DNA from: Capitulum mitella
Taxonomy: Eukaryota; Arthropoda; Thecostraca; Pollicipedomorpha; Pollicipedidae
NCBI GenBank assembly: GCA_030062745.1
Contig: CP099841.1
Span: 31,860,368-31,924,367 of the forward strand
Length of the DNA stretch: 64,000 nucleotides
Direction: 5' to 3'
Part shown: positions 10,849-23,430 of the stretch, piece by piece
How positions within the stretch are numbered: position 1 is the stretch's first letter
How the letters are laid out: every line of letters begins with the position of its first letter
Notes under the pieces: model-generated
Databases searched by the model: none
Told to the model about the DNA's origin: nothing
What the model saw: the letters and a program-made list of their open reading frames with translations, nothing else
Program-made: the position numbers and the translations under genes

Positions 10849-12849
10849 CAGAACGTGACGGAAAGCATTGATCCAGGTCTGCGTCAGGCGGCCGCGGGAG
10901 ACTAATGAGCCCGGACAGCGTGATCCGGCAGTCGTGATTGAATGTGCGGTCCGTGGCGCACTGGTGGTCGCCGGAGAGGCTCGGGGGACTCGGCCCGAAC
11001 GCTGGCTCGGTCACACGAAACGGCCGACGACACATCAAAGACGGACGAAGTGTATCAAAAGAACGGCAGAAACGAAATGGGGACTAGGCTCCGAAAAAGG
11101 TAGGTTGAACTTGGTTTTTATTGGTAGTCTTGCAGCGGCAACCGTCAAGGTTGGTTTCGGTAGCAACTGCGTCAAATCAATGTCGGCTCATAATGAAATA
11201 CTAGACTTCTGGCATAAAAGAAAACTCCCTTGACATTGCAAGAAGGCAAGAAAAAGAATCACCGGGATGGCGGACTCAAGCACGCGTAATGAATGTCTCA
11301 GGCCCGAACACAATGCCCATAAACATTATTTGTACAGTATGGCAGTTCTGGGAAAGAGGGCAGGACGGGCATCCCCTAAATCTATTGAATTGAATTTGCC
11401 CCTGAGCAGCGCGCAAGGTAATGGAAAATCACTGCCCGTTAAAATACCAGGCTCCGGAGTTTTCGTCCAGGCGATTTCCCCTGAGCAAGACGTTTCAATT
11501 TTGCGAAAGCTTTGGAAGCTAATTCGAGTGCAGGGAACATCCAGTTAGCGTCAATTTCATGCCCAAGAGAAGATTTAGCAACGTGGAAGTGAATCAAACC
11601 ACAGGCAAGTTCCACGAAATTAGTTCGTTTCGCTCAAACCCTCGTTAAGATCCAACATGTCGCAATTGAAGCATTAACCAGACATATTACTTGGGCATAC
11701 CACAAATGTTCCGGCTTGCCGGTGATGGACTGCGACATTAACGATGCAGGACTGAGGGCTAACTTCTCAACGAGGCTTCTTAAACAATCCGCCAGGAAAA
11801 CCGGACGACTCCGTGGAATTATAAGCTTCAAAGGTAGCAGGCACAGAAATACGAGAAGATTAAAAAGGTCGAAGAGATTCAAACACTGCATACCGCACGG
11901 CTAACATCAGCGACCAAGACATTTCCGCGTGATCAGCGGTGAAAACCATCGCCAAGCAGCGCCACCGCGCCGTGCCAGTCGCCGGCGAGCACGCAGGCTC
12001 CGGCAGAGAAAACAGCAGGGTCGGCCGAGCGCCGGCAGTGGCGACTCCCGAGTGAAAGTCCCCCCGGACAGGGTAACTGGCTCGATGCTCCGGCCCGGTC
12101 GACGGCCCGCTGCCCATTACGAGCCGCCGCTCGCCGGGCGAGGCCCCGCCGGCCTCGGCACGCTCTCCGTGAGCTATGGCGACCGTTTGTGGCCAGCGTC
12201 CCCGGCATTTTCCGACTGATGAGGTCCGTGGCCATGCGACGGCAGTCAGGGACACCAGAAGCCTCGCGGGATGGCGGATACAGGACCAATTCGACGGTGT
12301 CCCTTTGAAAAGAACTACAATTATGATCCAAGAACCGCGTAACATTTTACTGCGACCGACGACGGTTTGCGACAAAACGATTCTGAACAAAAAAGGAAAC
12401 GACATCTTTGCCGAGTCCATCAATCGTCCAGACCAAGCAATGCTCCCACGTACTCACTGTTTAATGCCTCACACATGCATACGTGAAAACGTTTAAAGGG
12501 CATTCCAGCACTTCTTTTGCTGACTTCATATGCCACGAGCCAGACTGAGGCATGTTTACAGCTCGGCTTGGTTCGCTCAGATAGGATGCTGAGCAAAATG
12601 TAGGACAACTTCTGCAGCAAGTTCTACAACTACAGTTATGCAGCCGGCTTCGCGTCCTCCGCAATACAAGGTGCGACTGTAAGACAGCAAGAGTGCCATT
12701 TCTGCCTGGCCTCGTCACGCATCAGTTACGGCCACCCCTGACATCAGCCCGTCCGGTGGAGTTCCGCATGGCAACAGACACGACCACCTGGCACCAGACC
12801 GTCCGGCAGCAGACAGAACCGTCACCACCACACCACCCGTGGAACCCCC

Positions 12850-13300
12850 CCCCCCGGCAACAGGCAGCAGTCCTGCTCAGAACCGTCTGACGTCTGCCGG
12901 AAGACCGAGCCGCGCGTCACAGTCGACCCCGCTTCTGACCGACGTCGCCATCGCCGCCGCAGGTTAATCAGGGCGGTCGGGCCAGGCGGCGGCGGCGGGG
13001 GCGGCGGCGGCGGCGGCGCTGACAATGCCGCCGGCCCCGAGCCGTGTCGGCGGCGGCGGCACCATCGGTCGGCGGCGGCCGGAGCGCCGGGCCCGCCCGC
13101 CGACGGAACTCATCGCCGGGTCAGGGGGGACGCGAGTCAGACCTGCCGGGACGGCCAGAGCCTCTCCTCAACAGCCCCAGATCGCAATGCCAGGTCAGGG
13201 ACTGCCACGTCTGCCCCTCCGACAGCCCCGGATCGCCGTCACGAAGGACGGGACGGTCAGACGCGTCCCTCCAGCAGCGCCAGGTCGCAGAATAGAGGAC
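12850..13300. other. GC-rich intronic island
   Basis: Contains a run of GGCGGC triplets near 12987-13020 and dense CG. A TTAATCA motif lies at about 12963. No exon is supported. Confidence 0.25.
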
Positions 13301-13789
13301 GGGACGGTCACGTCTGCCTTGTCAACAGCTCATTCGTCGGCGTCTTTTTGTACGGCGGTCGCATTGTGCTGCGTCCGACGGCAGCTGCCCTTTCCCGGGG
13401 TCAGCGTGCGACACAGCTTCTGTGCCAACATCCTGTTCTACACATATATGTGATCAGAATGTCAGGCTCGACTGCCAAGCGCACTCTTATCAACGCAACG
13501 TTGCTCTGCAATCACGGAACCACAACGTCAGGCGGCGACGTCCTGTCCAACAGTCACAGCCACTCGTTCTGACGCCGTAATGCCAGGCGTCGAGGGCACC
13601 GACCTGCGGCCGCGGCAGCAGCGACTTGCCTCATCCACAGCCCCCATCTGCGGTCGCAACGCCCGCAGTGACTGCTGCATTCACAACCGTGACTTCCGGT
13701 CAAAACGTCGACGGTGACTGCCTCATCCACAGCCCCGACCTGCGGTCACAGCCCTGACAGTCCCATCAGCAGCCCCGGACGTCCTGGCC

Positions 13790-14300
13790 GTCGCCGGCCG
13801 TATCTGGGTTACGAGGCGCGCCGAGCACAAAAGCCAATTAGAGAAAATGACTGAGCCGCCGATGCCCGTGATGACCACGCCGGGAGGCCACGCGGCGCCA
13901 CCTCCATTCGCCGGAGGTCGGCCGTAATCGTCCGATGACGCGCCAATACAAATGGCCGGCCTGAAAAACGGCCGGCGGCCGCGGGAGCACCGCGGCGCCG
14001 TGTGACCCGGCCGGCGGCGGCCGCGGCGCCCCAGGGCGTGATTACGGCGCTCGCCGACTCCCGGCACGTCCCCAGCGTCACGGCGCCGCCATCGGCCGGG
14101 GGTCAGCCCAGGCCGCGGTCCCCGGAAGGCGGGCGCGGCTCGCGGCCGGGCGCAGGTGTCTGACGCGTAACTCCCGTGGCGGCCGAGCTCTGACCGGCGG
14201 TGACCGCCGGCCGGTCCCGTGCCGTTCCCGGCGGCACCCGGTCTGGTAACAGCCCGCCGTCGCGACTCAGACGGTCCGAGACAGCCAGTCAAACACCGCT
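13790..14300. other. GC-rich intronic island with AT motifs
   Basis: GC-rich block holding CCAATTAGAG near 13832 and CCAATACAAATGG near 13945. This pattern suits a regulatory element. No coding motif is seen. Confidence 0.25.
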
Positions 14301-15014
14301 GCGCGGCCAACCACGCTGGAAAACTCGCGGTCGGGCGCCTGAAGTCGGGCGCAAGAAGCTCCGAACTTCTCTCCGCCCCAGGTGGCTTGCGTCGGGATCG
14401 ATACTTTCCCAGAGCAGGGAAAACAAGGTGCGTCGTGGGAAAAGACGGAATGAATATATTGCAGGAGAGCTGCCGGTGACGGCAGCTGCATCCCAATTAC
14501 GGAACTTGTATCATTATGTCTGTGGCGCTGCACTGAACCAATTGCCTCCCACTCTGCCACCTGCTCCTCATCCTTAACTTTAGGGGTTGCTGTCGTGCGC
14601 CCCATCTCTGTTCTTGGCAGCTGAAGTTTTAAGCGAGGATAAACACAAATCAACCTGACTGACAAGAACTGCCACCATGGGGAAACGTTAGATGTAAAGT
14701 AGTAATACAAATTTCATGCACACATACCCAGTGTATTTCCAGTAGGTGTACCTACATTGCTCTGCGCAATGCGCTACGTAATGTTCCTAGACATCTCAAA
14801 ACGACCAACATGTCGGCCCTGACCTGCGCACAGGGTTTACGACCACAGAGGGGTCGGGGCGGCGTAAACAGAGTACAGGAAAAAGAAATAATGAAACTCC
14901 CACGAACCTACACTACCAAAGAACATTGAGGGAAAACGAAGCAGAACGCATAAAACATTCCGTCAGAGACGGACGGTTCTTAACCAGGTCTCCGACAAAT
15001 TCAGACCCTTCCGA

Positions 15015-15043
15015 GCACTCTGATCTGCAAGAGATCAGAGTGC
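15015..15043. repeat. perfect 12-bp inverted repeat
   Basis: GCACTCTGATCT and its complement flank a 5-nt loop GCAAG. It sits inside a roughly 80-bp direct duplication (about 15001-15150). Confidence 0.85.
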
Positions 15044-15239
15044 TGCGCCAGACCCGTACTGCGCCAGACCCGATCCAGACTCAGACCCTTTCGTGGACTC
15101 TGACCTGCAAGAGACCCGTCCTGCGCCACATCCAATCCAGACTCAGACCCGGACCAGCTGCATACCCTGGCTATTACCAGAGCACGGTGCGCCGTAGACA
15201 CCGACCAGCGCCAGCCCCGGACCAGTGTCGGACCGCACC

Positions 15240-15441
15240 AGCGTCAGACCGGGACCAGTGAAAGACCGGGACCAGCGACAGACCGGGACCAGCGGCAAAC
15301 CGGGACCAGAAGCAGACTGGAACCAGCGGCTGACAAGGATCAGCCGCAGACCGGGACCAGCGGCAGACTGAGACCAGTGATAGACTGAGATCAGCGGCGG
15401 ACCAGAATCAGTGACAGACCGCGACCAGCCACAGGCCGGGA
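15240..15441. repeat. 21-bp tandem repeat
   Basis: About nine degenerate copies built on AGACCGGGACCAGCGGC, running into the GC island that starts near 15440. Confidence 0.82.
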
Positions 15442-17278
15442 CCGGCGCGGCCGCCCGCCGTGCAGACGGGCGGCCGCGGGCCGCGGGCGCCGCCGCCGGC
15501 CGCCGGCCGCCATTGTGCGGCGCGTCGTCGCCGCGCTATTAAGGCGGCGGGCCGGCGGCAGTTCGGCCCGGCCCGGCGCGGCCCGTTCGGCGCGCCGTGG
15601 GAGCGGAGCCGGCGGGCGGCCCGCACTCCGCGGCCCGTCCGGCCACCGACGATCGGCAACTGCCGAGCCGCCGGCCCGTCCTGGCGCGGTGGCAGCCGCC
15701 CGGGCGCCGCCGCCCAACGCCGGCTCGGACGCCAGCGTCACGAGGCGTTTACCGTCAGCGCGCGCCGAGAACGGGCTCTCCGCCGGCGCCGACTGCTCCT
15801 CTCCGACGCCGCCGTTGACCAGACGGCGCTGTGAGCGCGCCGCCGGCGTGCCGAGCGGCCGGCTATCGACGTTCGGCGGCGTTACGCCAGCGCGCCGACC
15901 GCCCGCCGGCGACCAACAGGTGCCTGACGCGCCTGACAACCGGCGGCCGGCGCGGCGCGGCGTCCCGTCCGGCGGCCTGCAGTTGCAGGCGTCCACCACC
16001 TGGCGGTCCGCTCGAACACGCGCCGTTCTGGCCGCACGACGCGCGAATACGCGGCGCGGGAGACGCGGCGCGGAGGAGGCGTTCCGCCTGCTCAGACATG
16101 CACCGGTGGTGGACGGATGTGCGACTGGGCGTTACGGAGGCTGGATGGGTTCCCACGGGGCAATCTTCAGTGAAATGGGCTCTAGTACATCCGACGATAT
16201 CGCGCGCCCTGAACGGACGGCAGTCGACGATTGGTCGACCATATCGGAAGGAGCGAGCGGTCAGAGAAGAAAGCGGCCAAACAAGAAATACGAAACCTAT
16301 ATGGAAATCAAGGCATTTGCAACACGTAAGAGACCCGTAACAATGGCAAACGGATGGAAGAGGGGAAAGAGGGAGCCACCAACTAGACGGGAATAAATGG
16401 ATACAAGGCGGAGAGAGAAACAGAGGGGCGCAGGTGTGGGATGACGGATGCGGACGGCGCGTGCCGCCCGCAGCCGTCCGGACGGCTCTGCTATGGACAC
16501 GCAACTACAGGCCCGCCGACTGATGCGTGTCGGCGCGCGCGCCGCCCGCAGGGCCGCCGTCCGACGGCGGCGGCCCGCACTGCGGCACCGGTGACGGACT
16601 GGTGACGTCACGGCACCGAGCGGCGCCGCTGCACGCCCGAACACGGCCGCCGCCGCGCCGACACGGCCGAGGACCGACGGCGACCGGTCGTTGCAGCCAA
16701 TCGTCCTGGTGATTATCGCGCGTTGCGCAAGGCCCCGCCCGTTGTGTATGGGCTGGGCCGGAGCCGGCGATCCCATAACCCGCCGTTCGGCGGGCCCGCC
16801 GCACGAAAGTCCAGCAGTGCCGCGGCCGGTCGCCCAGTGTGCGCTCGTTAGCGTGAACACCGTCGGGCTCCTGGACCAGCCGTGGTTCTGGCTTCAAGAG
16901 CTCGACATCGCAAACGTCATCAGGCGCATGAATGCCAAGATTTTGCGGAACTTTTCACGGCTTCTTGTAAGGGACGGCATAACGAACCCATGTGTGAGGA
17001 TACAAGTCACTGGAAAGGCATTTTGCGTCCAGCCAGTATACATAATATAGTGTAACTTTCAACTGGACTGAACAAAATCCCTGGGAGACCACAGTCCCGC
17101 TGCAGCCGTTTCTGGCAACAACTGAACTGTCAGCATGTGAGGCGTATGACGATTACTCATCCACGAGCCGAAGGGGAACCGAACTATGCAAGGCGGGGAA
17201 CGTTGGGGAAGTCCCCAATGTATAAAAGATATCATGGTCAATGCCAAACAGACGTTGAAAGGTTTGGTTTGGGTGAGG

Positions 17279-17366
17279 CTGATTAATCCTCAGATGAGGG
17301 TTAATCATCATTAATCAAATTTAATCAAATTAATCAAAATTAATCAAAGGTGAGGGTGATTAATGC
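17279..17366. promoter_or_regulatory. cluster of TTAATC motifs (candidate homeodomain-type sites)
   Basis: Within 88 bp there are six TTAATC motifs, four of them TTAATCAAA, plus one GATTAAT. It lies about 170 bp past the donor of the alternative first exon, inside that transcript's first intron. Homotypic TAATC-type clusters are typical of homeodomain-bound enhancers. A simple slippage origin is equally possible. Confidence 0.35.
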
Positions 17367-17534
17367 ATGCAACACTGGATCTACACTGAAGACTGAGCTC
17401 TAAACATTCCACGAAGCCCAACATTTGGTTCGGAAAAGATGACAACGAGGCAACAACAGTGAACGACGAACTACGAATAAAAACAATGCGCACAGAAACC
17501 TGGGCTCATACAATCAACGACACGGACGCCTTAC

Positions 17535-18027
17535 CCTGTTTCCTGTACGGCAGCACACAGTAAGAGCGTTTGCGGTCCACCTTTTTACGCGTTGCCTCGA
17601 GGCGAGCGGCCCTCGTCCCCGACGCCTGTGGAGACGCCGCCGAGCCGTTGCCAGCCAGGGCCGGCTGCGCCGTCTCGCGGCGGGCGCCGACCCGACCTGA
17701 GACTACGCCGTCCGCCGCACCCGGCGCCGGACCCACGCCGTCCGCAGAGCCCCGGCCGGCGCTGCCAGTGGCCGAGGACGGGTCAGCGCCGGCGGCGGGG
17801 CCCAGCAGCGGCAGCGAGGCCTGCCGGCGCTCGCCGGCCGCGGCCGGCTGCCGGCGCAGCACGCGGATCAGGCTCTCCTCGCTGGCGGCGCCCAGGCACG
17901 GCTCGGCCTCGGCCGGCTCGCCGTCGCAGCAGCGGGCGGCGGCGGCCAGCAGCCAGCCGGCCAGCCGGCCCAGCCGCGAGTCCGGGCCGCCCGCCGACGC
18001 CGCGAACGTCCGGTATGACCAGCTCAT
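17535..18027 (-). CDS. btsz: btsz alternative first coding exon (short isoform)
   Basis: An ATG in good context (GGCCATGA) opens a 493-nt frame (164 codons plus one base) ending at donor GTAAGG after CAGG. The protein starts MSWSYRTFAASAGGPDS, has an alanine/arginine-rich middle (SLIRVLRR), and ends RSYCVLPYRKQ. The donor phase equals that of the giant exon and fits the linker exon at 9496. The predicted short protein would then run from this exon straight to C2A without SHD or giant exon. The frame is open upstream to 18192, but no in-phase acceptor was found, which favours a first exon over a cassette exon. Transcript evidence is lacking. Confidence 0.6.
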
Positions 18028-19449
18028 GGCCGGCCCGGCTCGCCACCGCGCGCCGCCCCGTCGGCGCCGACACTGAGCGTCGGCGACGGCGGCGGCGGCG
18101 GGGGAGGGCGGCGACGCACGCGCGCCGGCCTGTCGGAGGACGGCGAACGATCGCACGAACTGGTCCAGCCCGGAAGAATGTCCCAGGGGCATTTTTCATG
18201 CGCGTTGCCGAACTGTTCCGACAGAGCCGTGGGAGGTCGTCGCCGCTGCAGCTTCCCGCAGTTTCCACGTTCGCTAGCAGTCCCGCCCCGACGAAATGAC
18301 AACGGGAACTCAGAAGTCTCTTTCAAGTGCAAATCGTGAGTGCGAGAGGCTGAACACTTCGCCGAAAGTAAACAAGGTCAGGGCATATCCACCCCAAAAG
18401 CTAAGAAATGAGTGAATCTTCGGATGACTGGATCTTCGGGATGATCCGCAAAAGTTCCAGTTTCAGTCCGTTGCGGGGAACATGTCACCACCGAACTTCG
18501 GCAGCGTTTCACGTGTTCGTGACGAGCTCATACTGCACGGGGCGACCCCTCCACCGGGCCTGCCAGGTGATTCACGGCGGCGCCATTTCCTGCAGGGCGG
18601 AATGGACGCCGCTCTGCCGGCCGCGGCGGCAGGCCGGGCGCCGGCGCCGGCCGCCGACCGGTCCGTCGCAAACCGGTCCGCCGTTCGAAGGGGCCGCGCC
18701 CGCCACCGCGTCGTTTGGCGAAGCGCTGAATCACCGTCACCTACACCGCAGGTCGTGCGGCGTCTGCCGGCGGGCACACGGCAGGTCCCCAGGGCTCCCG
18801 CCGACGGGTACACCGCGGGTCCGCACTGCATCCGCCGGCGCGTACACCGCGGGTCCACACGGCGGCGGCTGGACGGCAGGGGAGGCCAGTCGGCCGGCAG
18901 CGGCTGCCGCAGTGGGAGGGGCGACACCGACCGTGACTAACTTCGGCCCGCACGCACAGGCGGGGCCGGGCGTCGCCGGAGCGTGAATGACCTCGGTTTC
19001 CGTGCGACAGAAGCGGCGGCGGCGCGTGCACGGCGGCCCGCGTCACACGCCGCCTCCACTGACTCAGGCAGTCCTGAGAACCCACCCGTGCTGTGTCCTC
19101 CACGGACAAAAAACAGCGGGGGAGGCGATGGCAGAGGAGCCAGGAGCAGGTCACGACGTCCCCTGATTAGTTCAGAGACCCCGGCGCCGCGCGGGATGGG
19201 AACGGGACCTCACTTGAGTCTCACAGTCACCGAACCGGCCCCCTCCCCGCAACACAGCAATCCTAAGAACATGGCTCCGTCGGGGGAGGGAGGGAAGTAC
19301 CGAGCCGTCACACCGTCCGGACGGCGTAACAAGGCGGCCTCGTCATCACTTCCTCCCCGGAGTTCACGCGTTAGTCACCGGAGAAAACATTGCCTTCCGC
19401 GGCTGGAGTCGCAGGTTTGAAGGACATACTTTTCCTGGCTCTGATTGCA

Positions 19450-19845
19450 CGAACATTCTGGAAGGTACAAGTGTTTGACCGGCATTACGTGTGTAGCATG
19501 TCGCTATAATATAAATCTGAACGGATACATTTTGATTTCTTCATACCTATTAGCCTCTTCACTTAGGCCCTGCGGTTATATCACTGTGTCAAATATAGGC
19601 TGATGTCTTCACTGAAAAATAAGAACAAGTCAGCTAGATTTAATTTTACTTACATACCGAAAGGTATAATTGTTTGGCAGGCATTACGTATGCAACATTT
19701 CACAACAACATAAATTGGAACGCCCGTATTTTAATTCCTTCAAACTCATTAGCCTCCTCACTAAGGCCATCCGGTAACGTAACTGCGTCAAATGTAAGCT
19801 CACGTCTTGAGTGAAAAAATAACAAGCCAGGTAGATGTTATATCA
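19450..19845. repeat. diverged tandem duplication, about 200 bp per copy
   Basis: Copy 1 (about 19453-19650) and copy 2 (about 19655-19845) share matching blocks in the same order: AAGGTA-AA-TGTTTG, GGCATTACGT, CATTAGCCTC-like, CACT-AGGCC, GTCAAAT-TA and AAAATAA-AA. They are clearly related but substantially diverged. Confidence 0.75.
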
Positions 19846-20370
19846 AAATATATATGCATCACATGCTCTGTTGTACAATTCTTCCTGTTCCGCCGTCTCT
19901 CCGCTATCATCGGGGATCCTCCAAAAGACTTGGCTTGTATTAAGAACGTTTGCCGTCGATGGCAGCCCTCTGAGAATGTTCCAACATACACGAACAGGAC
20001 AGAAAGGTCCCTGCGACGCAAGAACATAACTGCACTCCGTTTCAAGGTCCCACGCGACACGCATGAGCTGACGTAAGCTCCCCAGGGCTGCATGCATCCA
20101 CGGCTGCATGCGTCCCCACAACTCCACCAAGATGGCCACATGCCTCGGAGACCCGCGCTCTGGGCGGAATCAGGCGGACTCCCGGCGCCCGGGGGGGGGG
20201 GGGTGCCGCCGGCCGGCGCACCGCGGCTCGTCCGGCCTGTAAGCTGAGCCGGAGAGTCGCAGCCCCACTCTCAGGTGGCTTCAGCCGAGGCCCGCTGGCG
20301 CGCCGCTGACGGCAGCCGCGACTCGGCTGAGTCGGCGCCGCGGGCCGCTCAGAAACGGCCGGCCGTCACC

Positions 20371-20683
20371 GCCCACAGACGGACAACAGCGACCGCTCTG
20401 ATACGGACAACAGTGACCGCTCTGATACGGACAACAGTGACCGTTCAAAGACAGACCACAGTGACCGCCCACAGACGGACAACAGTGACCGCTCTGAGAC
20501 AGACAACAGTGGCCGTTCAGAGACGGACAACAGTGACCGTTCAAAGACAGACAACAGTGACCGCCCACAGACGGACAACAGTGACCGCTCAGAGACGGAC
20601 AACAGTGACCGCTCAGAGACGGACAACAGTGACCGCTCAGAGACAGACGATAGTCATCGCTCAGAGACAGACAGCAGCCAGAC
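20371..20683. repeat. 24-bp minisatellite, about 12-13 copies
   Basis: Unit ACGGACAACAGTGACCGCTC repeated every 24 bp. One frame reads TDNSDRSE, but there is no start or splice context. The array sits in the btsz intron. Confidence 0.93.
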
Positions 20684-21799
20684 GGCTGTAACCGCCTAGA
20701 CAGGCCACGGACTTCGCCGTCTCTCCACCCGGTCCGGCGTGCGCCGGCGGCGACAGCAGATGTCGGCCGGCCCGCCGCGCCGCCGGCCGGGTCAACATGT
20801 TTGCGTCGTTTCCGACGCGCGGCACGTGCCGCCGGGCCGGACGGCCTCCGTGGGGCGGCGCGCGCTCACCGCGGCCGGACGACCGCTGGGGCGGGGGCGG
20901 GGGCGGGGCGGGCCGGACAATGAGCTCGTCGGGCGGCTGTCGGGTTTACGAGCTCGGCTGCGGTCGGGACAGGATGAGTGGTTTTACGCCCGCATAACGG
21001 CCGCTCCCACGAGATGAAGCGCCGGGCCGGCGCTGAATCCGCGCGGGAGCCGACAGCCGTAGACGTCAACGGCGGGTGGCTGCACAAGTTTGCTCGTTCG
21101 CTCTCGGCGGGAGGTCAGAATCAATCGCCGCCGTCTGCTGAGTGCGCCGATCAATGATTGAGACGATCAGAAGGGCTCAACTCGCTGGATTTACGAAGCT
21201 GTAGGCTAATATCAGAAACTGTGTAAATGAAATGTTTCTTCCCATTGGTAAAGGCCAACGGCAAATCTATGGACGTCCCATTTTGGTATCATAGCGCTGG
21301 GACTATTAAATAAATGATGTAATCAGGGAGATTTTATCATGATGGATAAACAAAGATGCAAGGATCTAATCACATCTGAGCGAGTACGACAGGTTTCGTC
21401 TTAAAAGGGACTGCCTGAATGTGAATAGTGTATAGGGACGATTTTTCGCTGCAAAAATATTTTTCAAGCCACTTTATCCAATACGTAACGAAAAATGAGG
21501 ACAATGGACAGTCGTATATTATTCGTAATAGACGTGATGTCCACCATAAATGAGGAGCACAACAACCCTCACCCTTACCAAGTCACCGCACCATGGGTCA
21601 AGCTAATAGCTCACACCTGAATAACTATAACCACACTGCCACCACAAGCAGGTGTGCAAATTCCGTTTCATGGCCGCAGCATTTCCGCCAATCGGAGGCT
21701 GGTGCTCAGTGTACATCTCTCGCGGCCATGACTTTATGACTGCAACACCACCTCAGCCGGCCAGGAGGTGGTCAAACCGTCCACCGATCTCATCCCGCA

Positions 21800-22500
21800 A
21801 GCTGCCGAGAAGCCACATCGCTTCTTGGAGCGCGGCGCCGCGCCGTGCACCCGGCGCAGCCCCCCCCCCCATCCATCCCCCATCCCCCGCCGGGTCGAGC
21901 CTCCCCCTCCTCCCGTCCGCCAGCAGCGCCATCTACACCGGCGGCCGGTGCATGGCCCGCACGCCGACCGCCCACTTCTGCAGAACTTTCACGGTCGAAC
22001 AAACTGGTTCTGCGGCTGCCCGGCCCGGCACCCCGCGCGGCGCGCCAGCGGCGTGCGCGCCGCCGCCGGCCGCAAGGGGAGGGGCGGCCACCTGTCGGCG
22101 CACCGGCCGCCGCCGGCACCGGCGCGCAGGACGGCGTGCACGGCCGGCGGCCGGGCGGACCGGCGTCGGCACGCCGCCCCGCCCCTTCCCGGCCAACAAG
22201 CGGCGCCGGCGTACGCCGCGGCGGCGACCCGCCTGGCCGTGCAGCGGCACAAAGGCGGCCGCCGCTGGCCGCAGCCGGCGTTGGCCCTCCCCCGCGCGGC
22301 GGGCGGCCGCTCTCCCCGCGCGACGCGGAGGCCGGCCGGCCACGTGTCGCGCCCGGTCACGAGCGGCGCCGCCGCCGACACGCCGGCCGCCGCACAATGG
22401 TCGCCGGGGAACGCCGGCAGCGTGAGAAACCGCGACGCGCAGGGCCGCGGAAAACGAAAGTGGCCGCGCCAGCCTGCACACGTCGAAGGAGAGGAGAAAA
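21800..22500. other. GC-rich intronic island
   Basis: One of the largest GC islands, with open frames on both strands that encode only Arg/Pro/Ala-rich strings. It contains poly-C and CCGCCG runs. No family motif; probably non-coding or regulatory. Confidence 0.3.
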
Positions 22501-23164
22501 TCAATTACGAAACGCAGGGCCGGCGCGCTGTTGAAAGATGCCACGGCCTCCGGCTCGAAGCGATTCGGTAATGGCAGATGCGACATTTTTACGTCATCTT
22601 TAGCGTCGGCACGCCACTCCGACGAGGAGGGAATGTCGCAGCTGCCGTGGTGATGATAAGAATCACAGATCTTACGCTGACCTTTGTCATCTCTTCCCTA
22701 AGACTCACACCATTTGATTCGCAGCGCCGACTTTTAAAAAGTTTGGATCCAATCCCGAGACGTCTTTATCCTGGAACATCCCTTTCGCCGTCGTGACAGG
22801 CCGCAGCGCTAATACCCTCGGCACCTGCGCTCGACAGGAAACGGACCGTCAGCCGTCACCAGCGGTCTCGCCGCTTCACGTCGCACCGCGCCGAGTTCGT
22901 GACGAGCCGCCGCTCTCGGCGTGACTGGTTCACGCCGGCGGCGCGTGACACGCGGCGGCACCGTCCGGCGGCGCGGCGCGGCCGTTGGCAGCAGCGCCCG
23001 CCGGTAAAGCGGTCCCGCACCGGAGTCGCCCGTCACGTGACTACGGAGCCAGCCAACCGCGCCGCATGGGACGACGTCACGTGACCGTGCCGGACAGCGT
23101 CTCGCGCCGACCCCGGGCCGCCCACGCGACGATCTCGCTGGGCCGGCCACCGGCTCTCCGTCTG

Positions 23165-23430
23165 CTGAGGGCCTGTCAGGGGGCCGCTCAGGGGCTGCTC
23201 AGGGATCCGGCCAGGGGCCGATAACAGGACGATCGGAGAACTGGTCAGGGGGCCGGTCTGGGGACCGGTCGGTGGTCGGCCAGAGAACAATCAGGGAACT
23301 GGTCAGTGAGCGGCCAGGAGCCGGTCAGGAACTGGTCAGGGTTCGGTCAGGGGACGATCAGGCGCCGGTCAGGGGCCGGTCAGGGAGCTGGTCGGGGGCC
23401 GATCAGGAACCGGCCAGGATCGGTCCGGCC
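23165..23430. repeat. degenerate GGTCAGGGGCC repeats
   Basis: Many imperfect copies of a roughly 12-15-bp unit (CCGGTCAGG, CTGGTCAGG, GATCAGG) without a constant period. Confidence 0.7.

Noticed and set aside
10413..10868. Collagen-like protein (GPARPGPVGALGA repeats)
   Set aside because: It is the 51-bp minisatellite read in one of several open frames; there are no Gly-X-Y runs outside the array and no gene context.
20371..20683. CRISPR-like repeat array
   Set aside because: Units are head-to-tail with no unique spacers and the genome is eukaryotic. The same holds for the other minisatellites.
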